From contig NZ_CP020772.1 in assembly GCF_002097535.1 (NCBI RefSeq), positions 1,488,001-1,552,000 on the forward strand: a stretch of 64,000 nt of DNA. The letters run 5' to 3'. Origin of the DNA: Halobacillus mangrovi. GTDB lineage: Bacteria > Bacillota > Bacilli > Bacillales > Halobacillaceae. Positions 52,161 through 61,042 of the stretch are shown piece by piece. The position numbers and the translations under genes were made by a program. Position 1 is the first letter of the stretch; every line of letters begins with the position of its first letter. The notes below the pieces were generated by a model. That model did no database searches. It had not been told where the DNA came from and saw only the letters and a list, made by a program, of their open reading frames with translations.

Positions 52161-53552
52161 ATGAAGGAAAAACTTTTTATATATTATACAAGTGATTTAC
52201 ATAGTCATTTCGAAAATTGGCCACAAATTGTTGGCTATTTCAATGAACAAAAAGAAAAGCATAACAGAAAAGGGGAAAGTTTTTGGCTAGTGGATAACGG
52301 AGATCATGTAGACCGCTTTCATCCTATTGCTGAAGGTTTAATGGGAAAGGGAAACGTTACGCTTATGAATAAAGCGGGGTATCACGTGGCAAACTTGGGC
52401 AATAATGAGGGGATCACTTTATCCAGTGAAGATCTCTATACGTTGTATGATCATGCTGAGTTTGATGTGGTTTGTGCTAATCTGCAATATGGGGAACAGC
52501 CTCAACCTTCATGGTTAAAGCCGTATGAGGTTATCACATCAAAACATGGAACAAAAGTAGGTGTCATTGGTTTAACAGCCCCGTTTAAGACGTTTTATGA
52601 ACAAATAGGATGGGAGGTCTCTTCACCTTTCGACGTTCTGGATCACATTCTGGATAAGGTAAGAGAGGAAACAGATATTGTTGTCCTTTTATCCCATTTA
52701 GGTATTAATGATGATGAAGAAATTGCTCGCCAATATAAAGGAATTGATGTGATTATTGGCGGACATACTCATCACTTGTTTCAAAACGGCGAATATATGA
52801 ATGAATCCTTACTAACCGCAGCAGGAAAACATGGAACTCATTTAGGTGAAGTCCTGCTCGTTTGGAATCATGAGAGTGGCAAATTGGAAAGAAAAGAAGC
52901 GTATGCGGTTCCTACAGAAAACCTTAAAAAGAATGAAGAAGTCACGAGAGAAGTCAAAGGTATGAGGGAACAAGCTGTGTCACAATTGCGAACTCCAGTG
53001 ACCTATTTGAATAAACCTCTCTACATTGCCTGGTTCCAAGAGACTGATTTGATGCAGCGACTGACAAGAGAATTACAAACATGGACGCAGGCGGACTTGG
53101 CTATGTTAAATGCAGGGGTTCTTTTAGATCATTTAGGTGAGGGTGAAATAACTTTCGAAGATGTCCACCGAATTTGTCCTCACCCTATGAATCCTTGTAA
53201 AGTAGAACTTTCAGGAGATGAGATTCTAGAAGTGATCCGAGTCGCGCACACGAAAAAGTTGACTGAAATACGTTTGAAAGGCTTTGGATTCAGAGGTGAA
53301 GTTATAGGAAAAATGATTTTTACTGGAGTCGAGATTCAAGTTAAAGAAGGTAAGGATGGTGAAAAGCACGTTCGGAGTGTCACGTTGAATGGGGAACCGA
53401 TCGATCACGAGCGAATGTACACGCTGGCAACGGCTGACACCTTCACATTTGGACGTTTGTTTCCTGAAATCGCCTATGCTTCCAAAAAGAAATATTATAT
53501 GCCTGAGCTGTTAAGAGATGTTCTAACGAAAGCTTTGAAATCACCTCATTGA
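52161..53552 (+). CDS. yunD: 5'-nucleotidase-like metallophosphatase (YunD)
   Basis: AAGGAG precedes two neighbouring ATG codons; the second gives the better spacing. The 463-residue protein has a calcineurin-like N-terminal domain with metal motifs YYTSDLHSHFENW, DNGDHVD, ANLGNNEG, LLSHLGINDD and GGHTHHLF, and a C-terminal nucleotidase domain (from ~300) with MLNAGVLLDHL and TADTFTFGRLFPEIAYAS. There is no signal peptide, so it acts inside the cell. Co-transcribed with yunE. Confidence 0.91.
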   Translation: MKEKLFIYYTSDLHSHFENWPQIVGYFNEQKEKHNRKGESFWLVDNGDHVDRFHPIAEGLMGKGNVTLMNKAGYHVANLGNNEGITLSSEDLYTLYDHAEFDVVCANLQYGEQPQPSWLKPYEVITSKHGTKVGVIGLTAPFKTFYEQIGWEVSSPFDVLDHILDKVREETDIVVLLSHLGINDDEEIARQYKGIDVIIGGHTHHLFQNGEYMNESLLTAAGKHGTHLGEVLLVWNHESGKLERKEAYAVPTENLKKNEEVTREVKGMREQAVSQLRTPVTYLNKPLYIAWFQETDLMQRLTRELQTWTQADLAMLNAGVLLDHLGEGEITFEDVHRICPHPMNPCKVELSGDEILEVIRVAHTKKLTEIRLKGFGFRGEVIGKMIFTGVEIQVKEGKDGEKHVRSVTLNGEPIDHERMYTLATADTFTFGRLFPEIAYASKKKYYMPELLRDVLTKALKSPH

Positions 53553-53569
53553 TATGAGGTGATTTTTTA
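53540..53569 (+). terminator. Terminator after yunD
   Basis: ATCACCTCAT and ATGAGGTGAT pair around four bases; TTTTTT follows. The stop codon is in the loop. Confidence 0.92.
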
Positions 53570-53750
53570 TATGGTAATTACTAAATAAGTTTGTGTGGCC
53601 CAAGGCACTTCCACTTTAGTTCTGAAGTAAGTAGTAAACAATTGCTGTGAAATGATAAAAACGTAATTTCCTGTAAGTATCTTCAAGTTTATAAGTTCAT
53701 GCCTAAACCCTTAAAAGCTGGCATATAGTTAGGTCAGGAGGGGTTGTTTT

Positions 53751-54521
53751 ATGTCCAAGAAGAAAGCCACCCATGGACCCTCAATCGGAAAAAGAATCGT
53801 CCTGACTTTACTATTATTCTTATTATTCACTGCATTGAGTCTATGGTTTATAAACCGAGGAATTACCCCAGCTCTTATCGGAATCGCAGAAACAAAAACA
53901 CAACAATTAGCAAGGGATGCGATCAATGAAGCAGTTAATAAGCAGATTGCAGAAGACTTACAGTTTAATGACCTGGTGAAAATGGAAAAAGATACAGATG
54001 GAAACATCGTTTATATGGGGTGGAATTCGGTGGTAGTAAACAGGGTTTTGCGGAATACGACTTACCGAGTTCAAAGCTTTTTGAAGCGAATGGAGCTGAA
54101 TGAACTGCCAATGGAAGACACGTCTTTAGAACCTGATATAGATCCTGAGATGACTCAGGAAGATTTGGGAGAACAACCGGCGACACTGATTGAAATTCCT
54201 GTAGGTCAGGCGACGAACAACACAATATTAGCAAACCTCGGTCCTAAGGTGCCTGTGCAGTTAAGAGTCATTGGGGATGTACAATCAAATTTCCAAAGTG
54301 AAATAACGGAGTATGGAATTAATGCTGCTCTTTTTCAACTATCTATACACATTGAAGTTAATGTAAGAATTGTTATTCCATTTTCTACAGAGACGACGAC
54401 GGTTGAAACCGATATCCCTATTGATACGGCGACAATTTTAGGAGAAGTCCCGAATTTCTATGGAGGAATGGGAGAAGGTGGAGATCCATCATTTTCCTAT
54501 CCAATGGATCCCTTGCAATAA
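53751..54521 (+). CDS. yunB: Sporulation protein YunB
   Basis: The 256-residue protein has one N-terminal helix (RIVLTLLLFLLFTALSLWFI, residues ~15-35) and a large extracytoplasmic domain with IAETKTQQLARDAINEAVNKQI, IVYMGWNSVVVNRVLRNTTYRVQ and IEIPVGQATNNTILANLGPKVPVQL, as in YunB of spore formers. In B. subtilis it is made in the mother cell and is needed for proper sporulation. Long acidic linker around residues 125-145. TCAGGAGGGG precedes the ATG. A lysine riboswitch lies downstream, belonging to the next gene. Confidence 0.9.
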   Translation: MSKKKATHGPSIGKRIVLTLLLFLLFTALSLWFINRGITPALIGIAETKTQQLARDAINEAVNKQIAEDLQFNDLVKMEKDTDGNIVYMGWNSVVVNRVLRNTTYRVQSFLKRMELNELPMEDTSLEPDIDPEMTQEDLGEQPATLIEIPVGQATNNTILANLGPKVPVQLRVIGDVQSNFQSEITEYGINAALFQLSIHIEVNVRIVIPFSTETTTVETDIPIDTATILGEVPNFYGGMGEGGDPSFSYPMDPLQ

Positions 54522-54570
54522 TCCTTGTTAGCTGATAAAATGACTAAGAATTTAATATGCGTGACCTTAT

Positions 54571-54761
54571 CAGATCGGTGAGGTAGAGGTGCGATCATCA
54601 AGAGTATTCAATGGAAGCCATGACAAGCCAAGATCATTGAAGAAAGGGGTGATTGCCGAAGACTGTGGTTGAGAGTCAATCAATCTTAGTCTGGTGTAAT
54701 CTCTTAAGAGGGGAGACACTGTCATGCATGCTTTTTGGGTGCATGGAGCGCTACTGATCGA
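54571..54761 (+). ncRNA. Lysine riboswitch (L-box)
   Basis: Core L-box elements are in order: GAGGTAGAGGTGCG, AGAGTATTCA, GGAAGCC, AAAGGGGTGATTGCCGAAG, TCTGGTGTAAT and GCATGGAGCGCTACTG. P1 closes with GATCGGT (54573) and ACTGATC (54753). The terminator at 54791 is its expression platform: lysine should shut off the NhaC-type transporter. Confidence 0.88.
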
Positions 54762-54790
54762 AATGGAGGATAATCGAATTGCCACTTGAG

Positions 54791-54829
54791 CAATGATGGA
54801 TTATTTTCTATCATTGTCTTTTTTTATTC
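54791..54829 (+). terminator. Lysine riboswitch terminator
   Basis: CAATGATGG and CTATCATTG pair around ATTATTTT, followed by TCTTTTTTT, 70 nt before the transporter start. Confidence 0.87.
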
Positions 54830-54898
54830 CTCAATTTTTCCCACAGTAGCCTTCCAACAATCCCGTATTACATCTAAAGAATTACGGAGGGGAACTTT

Positions 54899-56452
54899 AT
54901 GGAAGGAACGATCTATTCTTTAATTCCAGCAGTACTTATGCTTTTGCTTGTATTATTTACAAGAAAAGTAATATTATCCCTAGGTATAGGGATAATTGTC
55001 GGTGCATTTATGCTTACGCAAATGGATATAGGTGCCGGACTATCCTTAATATGGTCATTATTTGCGACGATTTTCGTCAGTGATGGGACATTGAACACGG
55101 GCAACTTGTACCTTTTGACATTTCTATTTCTTCTAGGGATTACGACAGCTTTTATGACTGCCTCAGGGGGAAGTCAAGCATTTGGAAAGTGGGCCGTTGA
55201 AAGAATTCGTACTAGAAAAGGTGCGAAGCTTATTCCTGCCATCTTAGGTATTATTATCTTTATTGACGATTATTTCAATGCCCTTGCTGTCGGTCAGGTT
55301 GCAAGGCCTGTGACAGATCGATATAAGATTTCAAGAGCGAAGCTTGCTTATTATATCGACTCGACTTCGGCGCCTGTTACCGTCATATCGCCTATCTCAA
55401 GCTGGGGTGCTTATATTATCGGTACAATCGGAAGCATCTTAGCAGCAAATGAAATCACGAATTATCAAGCTTTAGAAGCATTCGTGCGGATGATTCCAGC
55501 AAACTTCTATGTGTTTGCTGCCTTACTTCTTGTGTTTTTAACCATATTCTTAAAACTTGATATCGGTCCTATGAGGAATCATGAAAGTCGAGCTATAAAG
55601 ACAGGTCATTTGACAAATCCAGAAAAAGGCGACGTCCCGGGAGATTTAAATGATGAATTTAAGAGCCATAACAACGGTAAAATTTCTCATCTAATCCTGC
55701 CGATTGTAGCCTTAGTTCTCGGAACTGTTTCCTCAATGGTAGTGACTGGGATCAATAACACAGAAGGAGCAGTAGACCTACTAGCCATCTTTGCAAATAC
55801 CAATGTGAACGTCTCCTTGTTCATTGGAGGAATCGCGGCCGTTGTCGTTGCTGCAGCACTTTACATTGGACAGGCGAAACCGAAGTCTTCGATGTCACAT
55901 GTATTCTTTGAAGGCTTCAAAGCGATGCTGCCTGCTATCTACATTCTAATATTTGCGTGGATGATTGGAGATATCATCGGTCAATTGCAAACAGGTGAAT
56001 TTCTTGCCCAACAATTCAGCCAGGCGAATATCGATACAGCCTTTTTCCCTTTATTAATCTTTATTATCTCCGGATTTATGGCGCTCTCTACAGGAACGTC
56101 ATGGGGGACTTTTGGAATCATGCTTCCTATTGCAGGAGAAATCGCTGCGGTAACAGAACCAGCTCTTATTTTGCCAGCTCTATCTGCTGTACTCGCAGGT
56201 TCAGTATTTGGCGATCATTGCTCACCAATTTCAGATACTACGATTCTTTCTTCAACAGGAGCTGGATCTAATCATATTGACCACGTTCTAACACAGCTTC
56301 CTTATGCCGGAATAGCTGCAGGAGCTGCTTCCATTGGCTACATTTTGCTGGGGTTAACCGGTGGAGTCTGGCTGCCATTACTAATTACTTTGGTGATTGT
56401 AGCAGTTATAGGTATTTTGATTCATACCTTTACCCCATCACATGAAGCATAA
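54899..56452 (+). CDS. NhaC-family antiporter, predicted lysine transporter (LysW type)
   Basis: A 517-residue membrane protein of about 12 helices in the NhaC Na+/H+ antiporter family: IIFIDDYFNALAVGQVARPVTD, DSTSAPVTVISPISSWGAYIIG, ALSTGTSWGTFGIMLPIAGEI and GSVFGDHCSPISDTTILSSTGA. Because a lysine riboswitch controls it, lysine uptake is the likelier job; NhaC-like carriers under L-boxes were predicted earlier as lysine transporters (LysW). Na+ coupling would suit a halophile. GGAGGGG precedes the ATG. Confidence 0.87.
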   Translation: MEGTIYSLIPAVLMLLLVLFTRKVILSLGIGIIVGAFMLTQMDIGAGLSLIWSLFATIFVSDGTLNTGNLYLLTFLFLLGITTAFMTASGGSQAFGKWAVERIRTRKGAKLIPAILGIIIFIDDYFNALAVGQVARPVTDRYKISRAKLAYYIDSTSAPVTVISPISSWGAYIIGTIGSILAANEITNYQALEAFVRMIPANFYVFAALLLVFLTIFLKLDIGPMRNHESRAIKTGHLTNPEKGDVPGDLNDEFKSHNNGKISHLILPIVALVLGTVSSMVVTGINNTEGAVDLLAIFANTNVNVSLFIGGIAAVVVAAALYIGQAKPKSSMSHVFFEGFKAMLPAIYILIFAWMIGDIIGQLQTGEFLAQQFSQANIDTAFFPLLIFIISGFMALSTGTSWGTFGIMLPIAGEIAAVTEPALILPALSAVLAGSVFGDHCSPISDTTILSSTGAGSNHIDHVLTQLPYAGIAAGAASIGYILLGLTGGVWLPLLITLVIVAVIGILIHTFTPSHEA

Positions 56453-56470
56453 AAATAATAATTTAAACGT

Positions 56471-56508
56471 AAGGATAAGCACAAAAGCCTGTGCTTATCC
56501 TTTTTTTT
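56471..56508 (+). terminator. Terminator after the lysine transporter
   Basis: AAGGATAAGCACA and TGTGCTTATCCTT pair around five to six bases with a T run. Confidence 0.93.
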
Positions 56509-56613
56509 CTATTTTTGCTAAATTCTAAATATTTTAAAATTATTTTGACAAGCCTGTATTGGATGGTTATAATTTAAGCAGAAATAATCAGAAAAAAATA
56601 AAAATTAAGAAAC

Positions 56614-56652
56614 ATCCCTCGAAAGCATGATTTATGCTTTTCATTTTGAGGG
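56614..56652 (+). promoter_or_regulatory. Structured leader hairpin upstream of the NSS gene
   Basis: CCCTC and GAGGG close a stem, and AAAGCAT/ATGCTTT pair inside it around GATTT. It lies 27 nt before the start codon and ends close to the GGGAGG ribosome site. It has no T run, so it is not a terminator. It matches no riboswitch class I know. Confidence 0.5.
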
Positions 56653-56678
56653 CTGAAAAATAAAGGGAGGTCTTACAC

Positions 56679-58205
56679 ATGGAAAAACGTGCACAATGGG
56701 GGACGAGGGCCGGGTTTATCCTGGCAGCGGTCGGCTCAGCAATCGGGCTAGGCAATATATGGCGTTTCCCTTCAGTAGCTTATGAAAATGGTGGAGGCGC
56801 ATTCTTCATTCCATATCTATTCGCTCTATTAACAGCGGGTATACCATTACTGGTTATGGAATTCACATTAGGTCATAAATATCGTGGATCAGCACCGCTA
56901 TCATTTTTCCGTATGAATAAGAAAACAGAATGGCTTGGCTGGTGGGCTGTACTGGTATCATTTGTTATTTCAACTTATTACGCCGTCATTATTGCCTGGG
57001 CAATTTCTTACAGTATTTTCGCCTTCAATCTATCTTGGGGACAAGACACGGAAAGCTTCTTGTTTAGTGATTATTTGAACTTATCCGTAGATCCTGGTCA
57101 GGCAGGAAGCTTAGTGCCTGGTGTCTTGATTCCGCTTATTGCTGTTTGGTTAATCACTTTGGGAGTTCTATTCAAAGGAGTTAAGAAAGGGATTGAGGCA
57201 GCAAACAAGATATTCATTCCAACTCTAGTCGTATTATTCTTGATCATTGTAATCAGAGCCATTACCTTACCTGGTGCAGCAGAAGGTCTTCAAACATTCT
57301 TTGCACCTAACTTTGAAACCATTACTTCAGGTAGTGTATGGGTAGCGGCATATGGACAGATTTTCTTCAGTCTATCGATTGCCTTTGCAATCATGATTAC
57401 GTATTCCAGTTATCTTCCGAAAAAATCTGATATTACCAATAACGCTTTCATCACAGGTTTTAGTAACTCAAGTTTTGAACTGCTGGCAGGTATTGGAGTA
57501 TTCGGTGCTTTAGGATTCATGGCATCTCAAAGCGGAGTTCCAGTAGAAGATGTCGTTAGCGGAGGAGTGGGTCTTGCATTTGTGGTCTTCCCGCAGATTA
57601 TCAACGAATTTCCAGCTTTAAATGGGCTATTTGGGTTCCTATTCTTCTTATCTCTAGTCTTGGCAGGATTGTCATCGTTAATTTCTATTTCAGAAACTTA
57701 CGTGGCTGCAATAAGCGAGAAATTTGGACTGTCAAGAACAGCGGCAGTTGGATTAGGTGGCGGCCTTGCTGCAATCATATCCCTGCTATTCGCTACCCAA
57801 GGCGGTTTGTATTTCTTAGATAATGCCGATTATTTTATTAACCAATTCGGCGTGGCGTTTGTTGGTTTAGTTGAGGTTATCGTCATCGCCTGGTTCGTGC
57901 GTAACCTTAACGATTTCCAGACACACGCGAATGGCATTTCTGATCTGCATTTAGGCGGTTGGTGGAAGATTTGTCTTGGAGTCATTACCCCAATCGTTCT
58001 TGGATACATGATGTTCGATTTATTCAAGACAAATATACTCGGACAGTTTGAAACGGAGTCTGGAAACTATGCTGGGTATGGAGATACCTTCATCTTATTC
58101 GGTGGTTGGGCTGTAGCTGCATTTGCTATTGTAGTAGGATTCCTGATGACATTGAAACGCTGGGATTCTAAAGCCCTTAATGAATCTCACAAGGAGGTAG
58201 GATGA
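56679..58205 (+). CDS. Na+-coupled amino acid transporter, NSS family (MetP-like)
   Basis: The 508-residue protein has 12 helices with NSS features: WGTRAGFILAAVGSAIGLGNIWRFP (helix 1, Na+ and substrate contacts), GGGAFFIPYLFALLTAGIPLLVMEF, AYGQIFFSLSIAFAIMITYSSY (helix 6) and SNSSFELLAGIGVFG. A 34-residue MetS-type protein follows directly, which marks it as the methionine/alanine-type MetPS system; the small partner is needed for full activity there. GGGAGG precedes the ATG. Confidence 0.91.
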   Translation: MEKRAQWGTRAGFILAAVGSAIGLGNIWRFPSVAYENGGGAFFIPYLFALLTAGIPLLVMEFTLGHKYRGSAPLSFFRMNKKTEWLGWWAVLVSFVISTYYAVIIAWAISYSIFAFNLSWGQDTESFLFSDYLNLSVDPGQAGSLVPGVLIPLIAVWLITLGVLFKGVKKGIEAANKIFIPTLVVLFLIIVIRAITLPGAAEGLQTFFAPNFETITSGSVWVAAYGQIFFSLSIAFAIMITYSSYLPKKSDITNNAFITGFSNSSFELLAGIGVFGALGFMASQSGVPVEDVVSGGVGLAFVVFPQIINEFPALNGLFGFLFFLSLVLAGLSSLISISETYVAAISEKFGLSRTAAVGLGGGLAAIISLLFATQGGLYFLDNADYFINQFGVAFVGLVEVIVIAWFVRNLNDFQTHANGISDLHLGGWWKICLGVITPIVLGYMMFDLFKTNILGQFETESGNYAGYGDTFILFGGWAVAAFAIVVGFLMTLKRWDSKALNESHKEVG

Positions 58206-58206
58206 T

Positions 58207-58311
58207 ATGACAGCAAGTGCTATATTAATGATGATTATTGGGATTGTTGTAATTTGGGGAGGACTTGTTGCGAGCATCATGAACGCAGTGAAGAAATCCA
58301 AACAATCATAA
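58207..58311 (+). CDS. MetS-type NSS small subunit (34 aa)
   Basis: The tiny gene starts one base after the NSS stop, with AGGAGG (58194-58199) inside the transporter's last codons. The product is one membrane helix (SAILMMIIGIVVIWGGLVASI) with a basic tail, typical of the methionine/alanine importer small subunit family. Its place fixes the transporter type. Confidence 0.88.
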   Translation: MTASAILMMIIGIVVIWGGLVASIMNAVKKSKQS

Positions 58312-58324
58312 AGATATGAAAAAA

Positions 58325-58350
58325 TGGCGTCGCACTAAGTGCGACGCTTA
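58325..58350. terminator. Bidirectional terminator
   Basis: GCGTCGCACT and AGTGCGACGC pair around a single A; TTATTTATTTTT follows on the plus strand. The convergent lytH gene ends here too. Confidence 0.85.
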
Positions 58351-59295
58351 TTTATTTTTGACCATACGCTCCCATTTTCTTAAATAGGGATAAGGATCAA
58401 ACGACCATTCATTTTTTCCATTATCCTGGTACATTCCATAGTGTAAATGAGGCGGGAATTTTCCTGATGTTCCTGGTGGACCGTATCCGGAAGCTCCAAC
58501 GGATCCTATAACATCTCCAGGCTGAACAACATCTCCTACCTTTACATCACTAAAGCTTTGAAGGTGCGCATAGTAATGGTAAATGTTAAAGATATCTCGA
58601 ATACCTACACGCCATCCTCCGTATGTGTTCCAACCTTTCATTTCAATGACCCCGTAAGTCGTTGATTTCACAGGAACTCCATAGTTGGCAAAAATATCAG
58701 TACCTTCATGGATGCGCCTTCCTCCAAATCCTCTCGCGTCCCCCCAGGTACTTCTGTAACTATAGTTTGCCTGAAGGGGAAGGGGGAAATCACGGTTAGT
58801 CAAAGACACTGTTTGGAACTTTTCGAACACTTTTGCTGTGTTCATTATGGTTTGAACAGTAAGGTCCCTCTTGTAATAATTCCAAAGGGCGATTTTTATA
58901 TCGTCTTTAGTTGTTCCGTATGATTTAATGTAATTGCCCATTGCCCACAATACGTCTTCGTCATTATTCAGTTTGGCCTTACCATCTCCACTGCCGTCTG
59001 CTCCCCATCCTTCAGGAAAATAGTCTGCGGGCATTTTGCCTGCACTGCCTGACCAAAATAAAGGATCAATCTCGATAGCTGTGACACGTCCTTCATTTGG
59101 ATCGTCATGGACCTGTCTTTCAAACTGATCGATAGCAGCTATATATTCCCATGGAATTTCAGTAAGAGCAGAGGTCTTTTTATAAAGAGCCATCCGCGTT
59201 TCACTTTCCTCATCTGCAAAGACTTGTTCATCAGGTAAAGAAAATAAGGCAGCGGTGATTATGAATAGTATCCCTAAAAATTTCATTGATTTCAC
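58348..59295 (-). CDS. lytH: LytH-type M23 peptidase
   Basis: The 315-residue exported protein has a signal peptide (MKFLGILFIITAALFSLPDEQVFA). Residues ~160-300 are an M23 metallopeptidase: GRRIHEGTDIFANYG (zinc His and Asp) and FPPHLHYGMY (HxH zinc site), with IYHYYAHLQSF between. The long N-terminal region contains a helical segment with TAIEIDPLFWSG. B. subtilis LytH (YunA) cuts L-Ala-D-Glu bonds in spore cortex maturation. The gene order supports this identity. Confidence 0.9.
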   Translation of the reverse strand: MKSMKFLGILFIITAALFSLPDEQVFADEESETRMALYKKTSALTEIPWEYIAAIDQFERQVHDDPNEGRVTAIEIDPLFWSGSAGKMPADYFPEGWGADGSGDGKAKLNNDEDVLWAMGNYIKSYGTTKDDIKIALWNYYKRDLTVQTIMNTAKVFEKFQTVSLTNRDFPLPLQANYSYRSTWGDARGFGGRRIHEGTDIFANYGVPVKSTTYGVIEMKGWNTYGGWRVGIRDIFNIYHYYAHLQSFSDVKVGDVVQPGDVIGSVGASGYGPPGTSGKFPPHLHYGMYQDNGKNEWSFDPYPYLRKWERMVKNK

Positions 59296-59368
59296 CTACG
59301 AAGTATTTGATACGTTTAGCTTTAACAACTTAAGAGCTGTTATGATTGGTAATGAAAGGGAGATGAAA

Positions 59369-59989
59369 TCATTCTTCTGTATTTGGTTTAACATCCATGT
59401 TTGGCCCCACATCGGGCTGATCCATATCGTCTTGAGGGACATTGCCTTGCGGTGATTTCTTGATTTTCTTAACGATGCTATCGATAACTTCGTCATATTG
59501 CTCGTCGTATACTGTGGAAGTACTGACACTTTGAATATCTCCAAAAGAGGCTGGATCATCGGAAACGTACACATGGTAAAAGCTTGGAACAAGTGAATAA
59601 GCTGTTTTTTGTACCATATCTGCAGCTTGTTTACGAGAATAACCTTCTGGTTTCTGATAAGCCACTAGCACTTCATTATCTGTAACAAGAGCAGCAACAT
59701 CTTCAAAACCGTCGTAACGCAGAATCATTCTTGATACCATATCTGCAACTTGCTCGCGGTTTACTTTAATTTCGCGGTTTCTCTCTTTACTTTGATCGAG
59801 TTGGTCTTTCTTAAAACGAACATACCCGACTTGTCCATCTAGTCCGTCATCATTATAGCTATCCATCGCATTTCCATTTAATGTATCTTCCTTCTGTTTT
59901 GTTTCTTCATCCTGTGGAGACTCCATGCATCCTGCAGAGAAGATAGCTATAAAGCCTAAGATCAGCACAATCATTAAGTTCTTTTTCAT
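59369..59989 (-). CDS. yutC: YhcN/YlaJ-family sporulation lipoprotein (YutC)
   Basis: The 206-residue protein has a lipobox (FIAIFSAGCMESP, Cys21) and the YhcN/YlaJ core: NREQVADMVSRMILRYDGFEDVAALVTDNEVLVAYQKPEG, then KQAADMVQKTAYSLVPSFYHVYVSDDP. Such lipoproteins sit in the forespore inner membrane. The acidic C-terminal tail is not conserved as far as I can tell. It lies upstream of lytH on the same strand, 73 nt apart. Confidence 0.83.
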   Translation of the reverse strand: MKKNLMIVLILGFIAIFSAGCMESPQDEETKQKEDTLNGNAMDSYNDDGLDGQVGYVRFKKDQLDQSKERNREIKVNREQVADMVSRMILRYDGFEDVAALVTDNEVLVAYQKPEGYSRKQAADMVQKTAYSLVPSFYHVYVSDDPASFGDIQSVSTSTVYDEQYDEVIDSIVKKIKKSPQGNVPQDDMDQPDVGPNMDVKPNTEE

Positions 59990-60121
59990 GTCAATCTCTC
60001 CTACTTTTTTAAGTTTGTTTTTAGGTTGGACGAATTTTAACGATTCATACCAAAACCGTACGTTTCGGTTTCCGTGCTGCGCTCGAAATATGATACACTT
60101 ATGACAGAATAAGAGGTGATG

Positions 60122-60400
60122 TTGGTGGTCGAATTATTAGGTAAGACATATGAGCTTGTGGAGAATTACAGAGAAGCCTTTCAGCAAGAGGATGTGGAAG
60201 CCCGCTTCAGCGATATTTTAAGTAAATATGACTTCATCGTTGGAGACTGGGGTTATGGACAGCTTCGATTAAAGGGCTTTTACGATGATCAAAATTCTAA
60301 AGCTACGTTTGATACAAAAATAAGTACGTTAGAGGATTACTTATACGAGTATTGCAATTTTGGATGCGCTTATTTCGTATTAAAAAGGGTCAATCAATAA
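60122..60400 (+). CDS. yutD: YutD-family protein (DUF1027)
   Basis: The start is uncertain: AAGAGG at 60111-60116 is followed by in-frame GTG, ATG, TTG (60122, chosen) and GTG (60125). The ~92-residue protein has the YutD core YELVENYREAFQQEDVEARFSDILSKYDFIVGDWGYGQLRLKGFYDD and YLYEYCNFGCAYFVLK with two cysteines. Its function is unknown, and the family is wide in Firmicutes. It faces the gene at 60434 tail to tail. Confidence 0.87.
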   Translation: MVVELLGKTYELVENYREAFQQEDVEARFSDILSKYDFIVGDWGYGQLRLKGFYDDQNSKATFDTKISTLEDYLYEYCNFGCAYFVLKRVNQ

Positions 60401-60436
60401 AACCGACGCGCTTGAGCCAAGCACGTCGGTCTTTTA
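60401..60436. terminator. Bidirectional terminator
   Basis: ACCGACG and CGTCGGT pair, with an inner CTTG/CAAG pair, and T runs outward between yutD and the convergent gene. Confidence 0.85.
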
Positions 60437-60727
60437 TTCCATCTGTTCTTCAGACGGTTTAAGGTCCTTATTTTTCTCATCATGAATAGGGTGGGACCCG
60501 TCCTCTTGTCGCTGAAGGTCCTGGTGCAATGATTTATTCTCATAGTTAAATGCACTATAGTACCGTTGTTGGTCTGTCCAAGGTGCGCTCTTCTCATTGG
60601 AAACCGGCTTGTCCTTATTTCTCGGAGAGCCGTATGGACCTTCGGGAAGTTGTTCCGGGGTCAGATAATTTCGCTGTGCTTCTACATTGGCAAAGTCTGA
60701 ATAGAATTTTTTATCTTTTTTTCCCAT
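60434..60727 (-). CDS. Small hydrophilic cytosolic protein (97 aa)
   Basis: I know no function for this Bacillaceae protein type. It is highly polar, with YLTPEQLPEGPYGSPRNKDKP and APWTDQQRYYSAFNYENKSLHQDL as the most regular parts, suggesting an intrinsically flexible protein. AAGGAGGTTTT precedes the ATG, and this ribosome site lies in the 3' arm of a perfect 10-bp hairpin that starts after the upstream DUF3055 gene. Confidence 0.75.
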   Translation of the reverse strand: MGKKDKKFYSDFANVEAQRNYLTPEQLPEGPYGSPRNKDKPVSNEKSAPWTDQQRYYSAFNYENKSLHQDLQRQEDGSHPIHDEKNKDLKPSEEQME

Positions 60728-60731
60728 AGTA

Positions 60732-60767
60732 AAACCTCCTTAGGAGTAGTTTCGCCAAAGGAGGTTT
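60732..60767 (-). terminator. Hairpin containing the ribosome site of the 97-aa gene
   Basis: On the minus strand AAACCTCCTT (5' arm) and AAGGAGGTTT (3' arm) pair perfectly around 16 bases; the ATG follows five bases later. It is between the DUF3055 stop and the next start. Confidence 0.75.
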
Positions 60768-60775
60768 CATTATTC

Positions 60776-61042
60776 TCAGAGCAAGTCTGGTAAGTAGTTC
60801 CGGAGTTCTTCAGCTTCCATTGCGCTGAGCTGGAAGATATGCTCCAGGTGACCATCTTTCATGATGTTCTCAAGATCAAGTAACGCTTGACGGTTTTTGT
60901 GCAGATTAATGACCATGGTCTGATCATTAAAGTAGTCTGCTTTCATCAAAGCTAACTCGAACCGGTGGCTTCCGGCTGTAAAGGAAACAAATCTCGTACT
61001 GGTATCTTGAGTTACATCTTGAATAAGAGGCCTTTCTCCCAT
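60776..61042 (-). CDS. DUF3055 (SAV0927-like) protein
   Basis: The 88-residue protein fits DUF3055: TRFVSFTAGSHRFELALMKADYFNDQTMVINLHKNRQALLD, then a C-terminal helix with EEAEELRNYL-type MEAEELRNYLPDLL. The role is unknown, and the fold is probably a small alpha-beta domain. It is upstream of the 97-residue gene on the same strand and likely shares its transcript. Confidence 0.85.
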   Translation of the reverse strand: MGERPLIQDVTQDTSTRFVSFTAGSHRFELALMKADYFNDQTMVINLHKNRQALLDLENIMKDGHLEHIFQLSAMEAEELRNYLPDLL

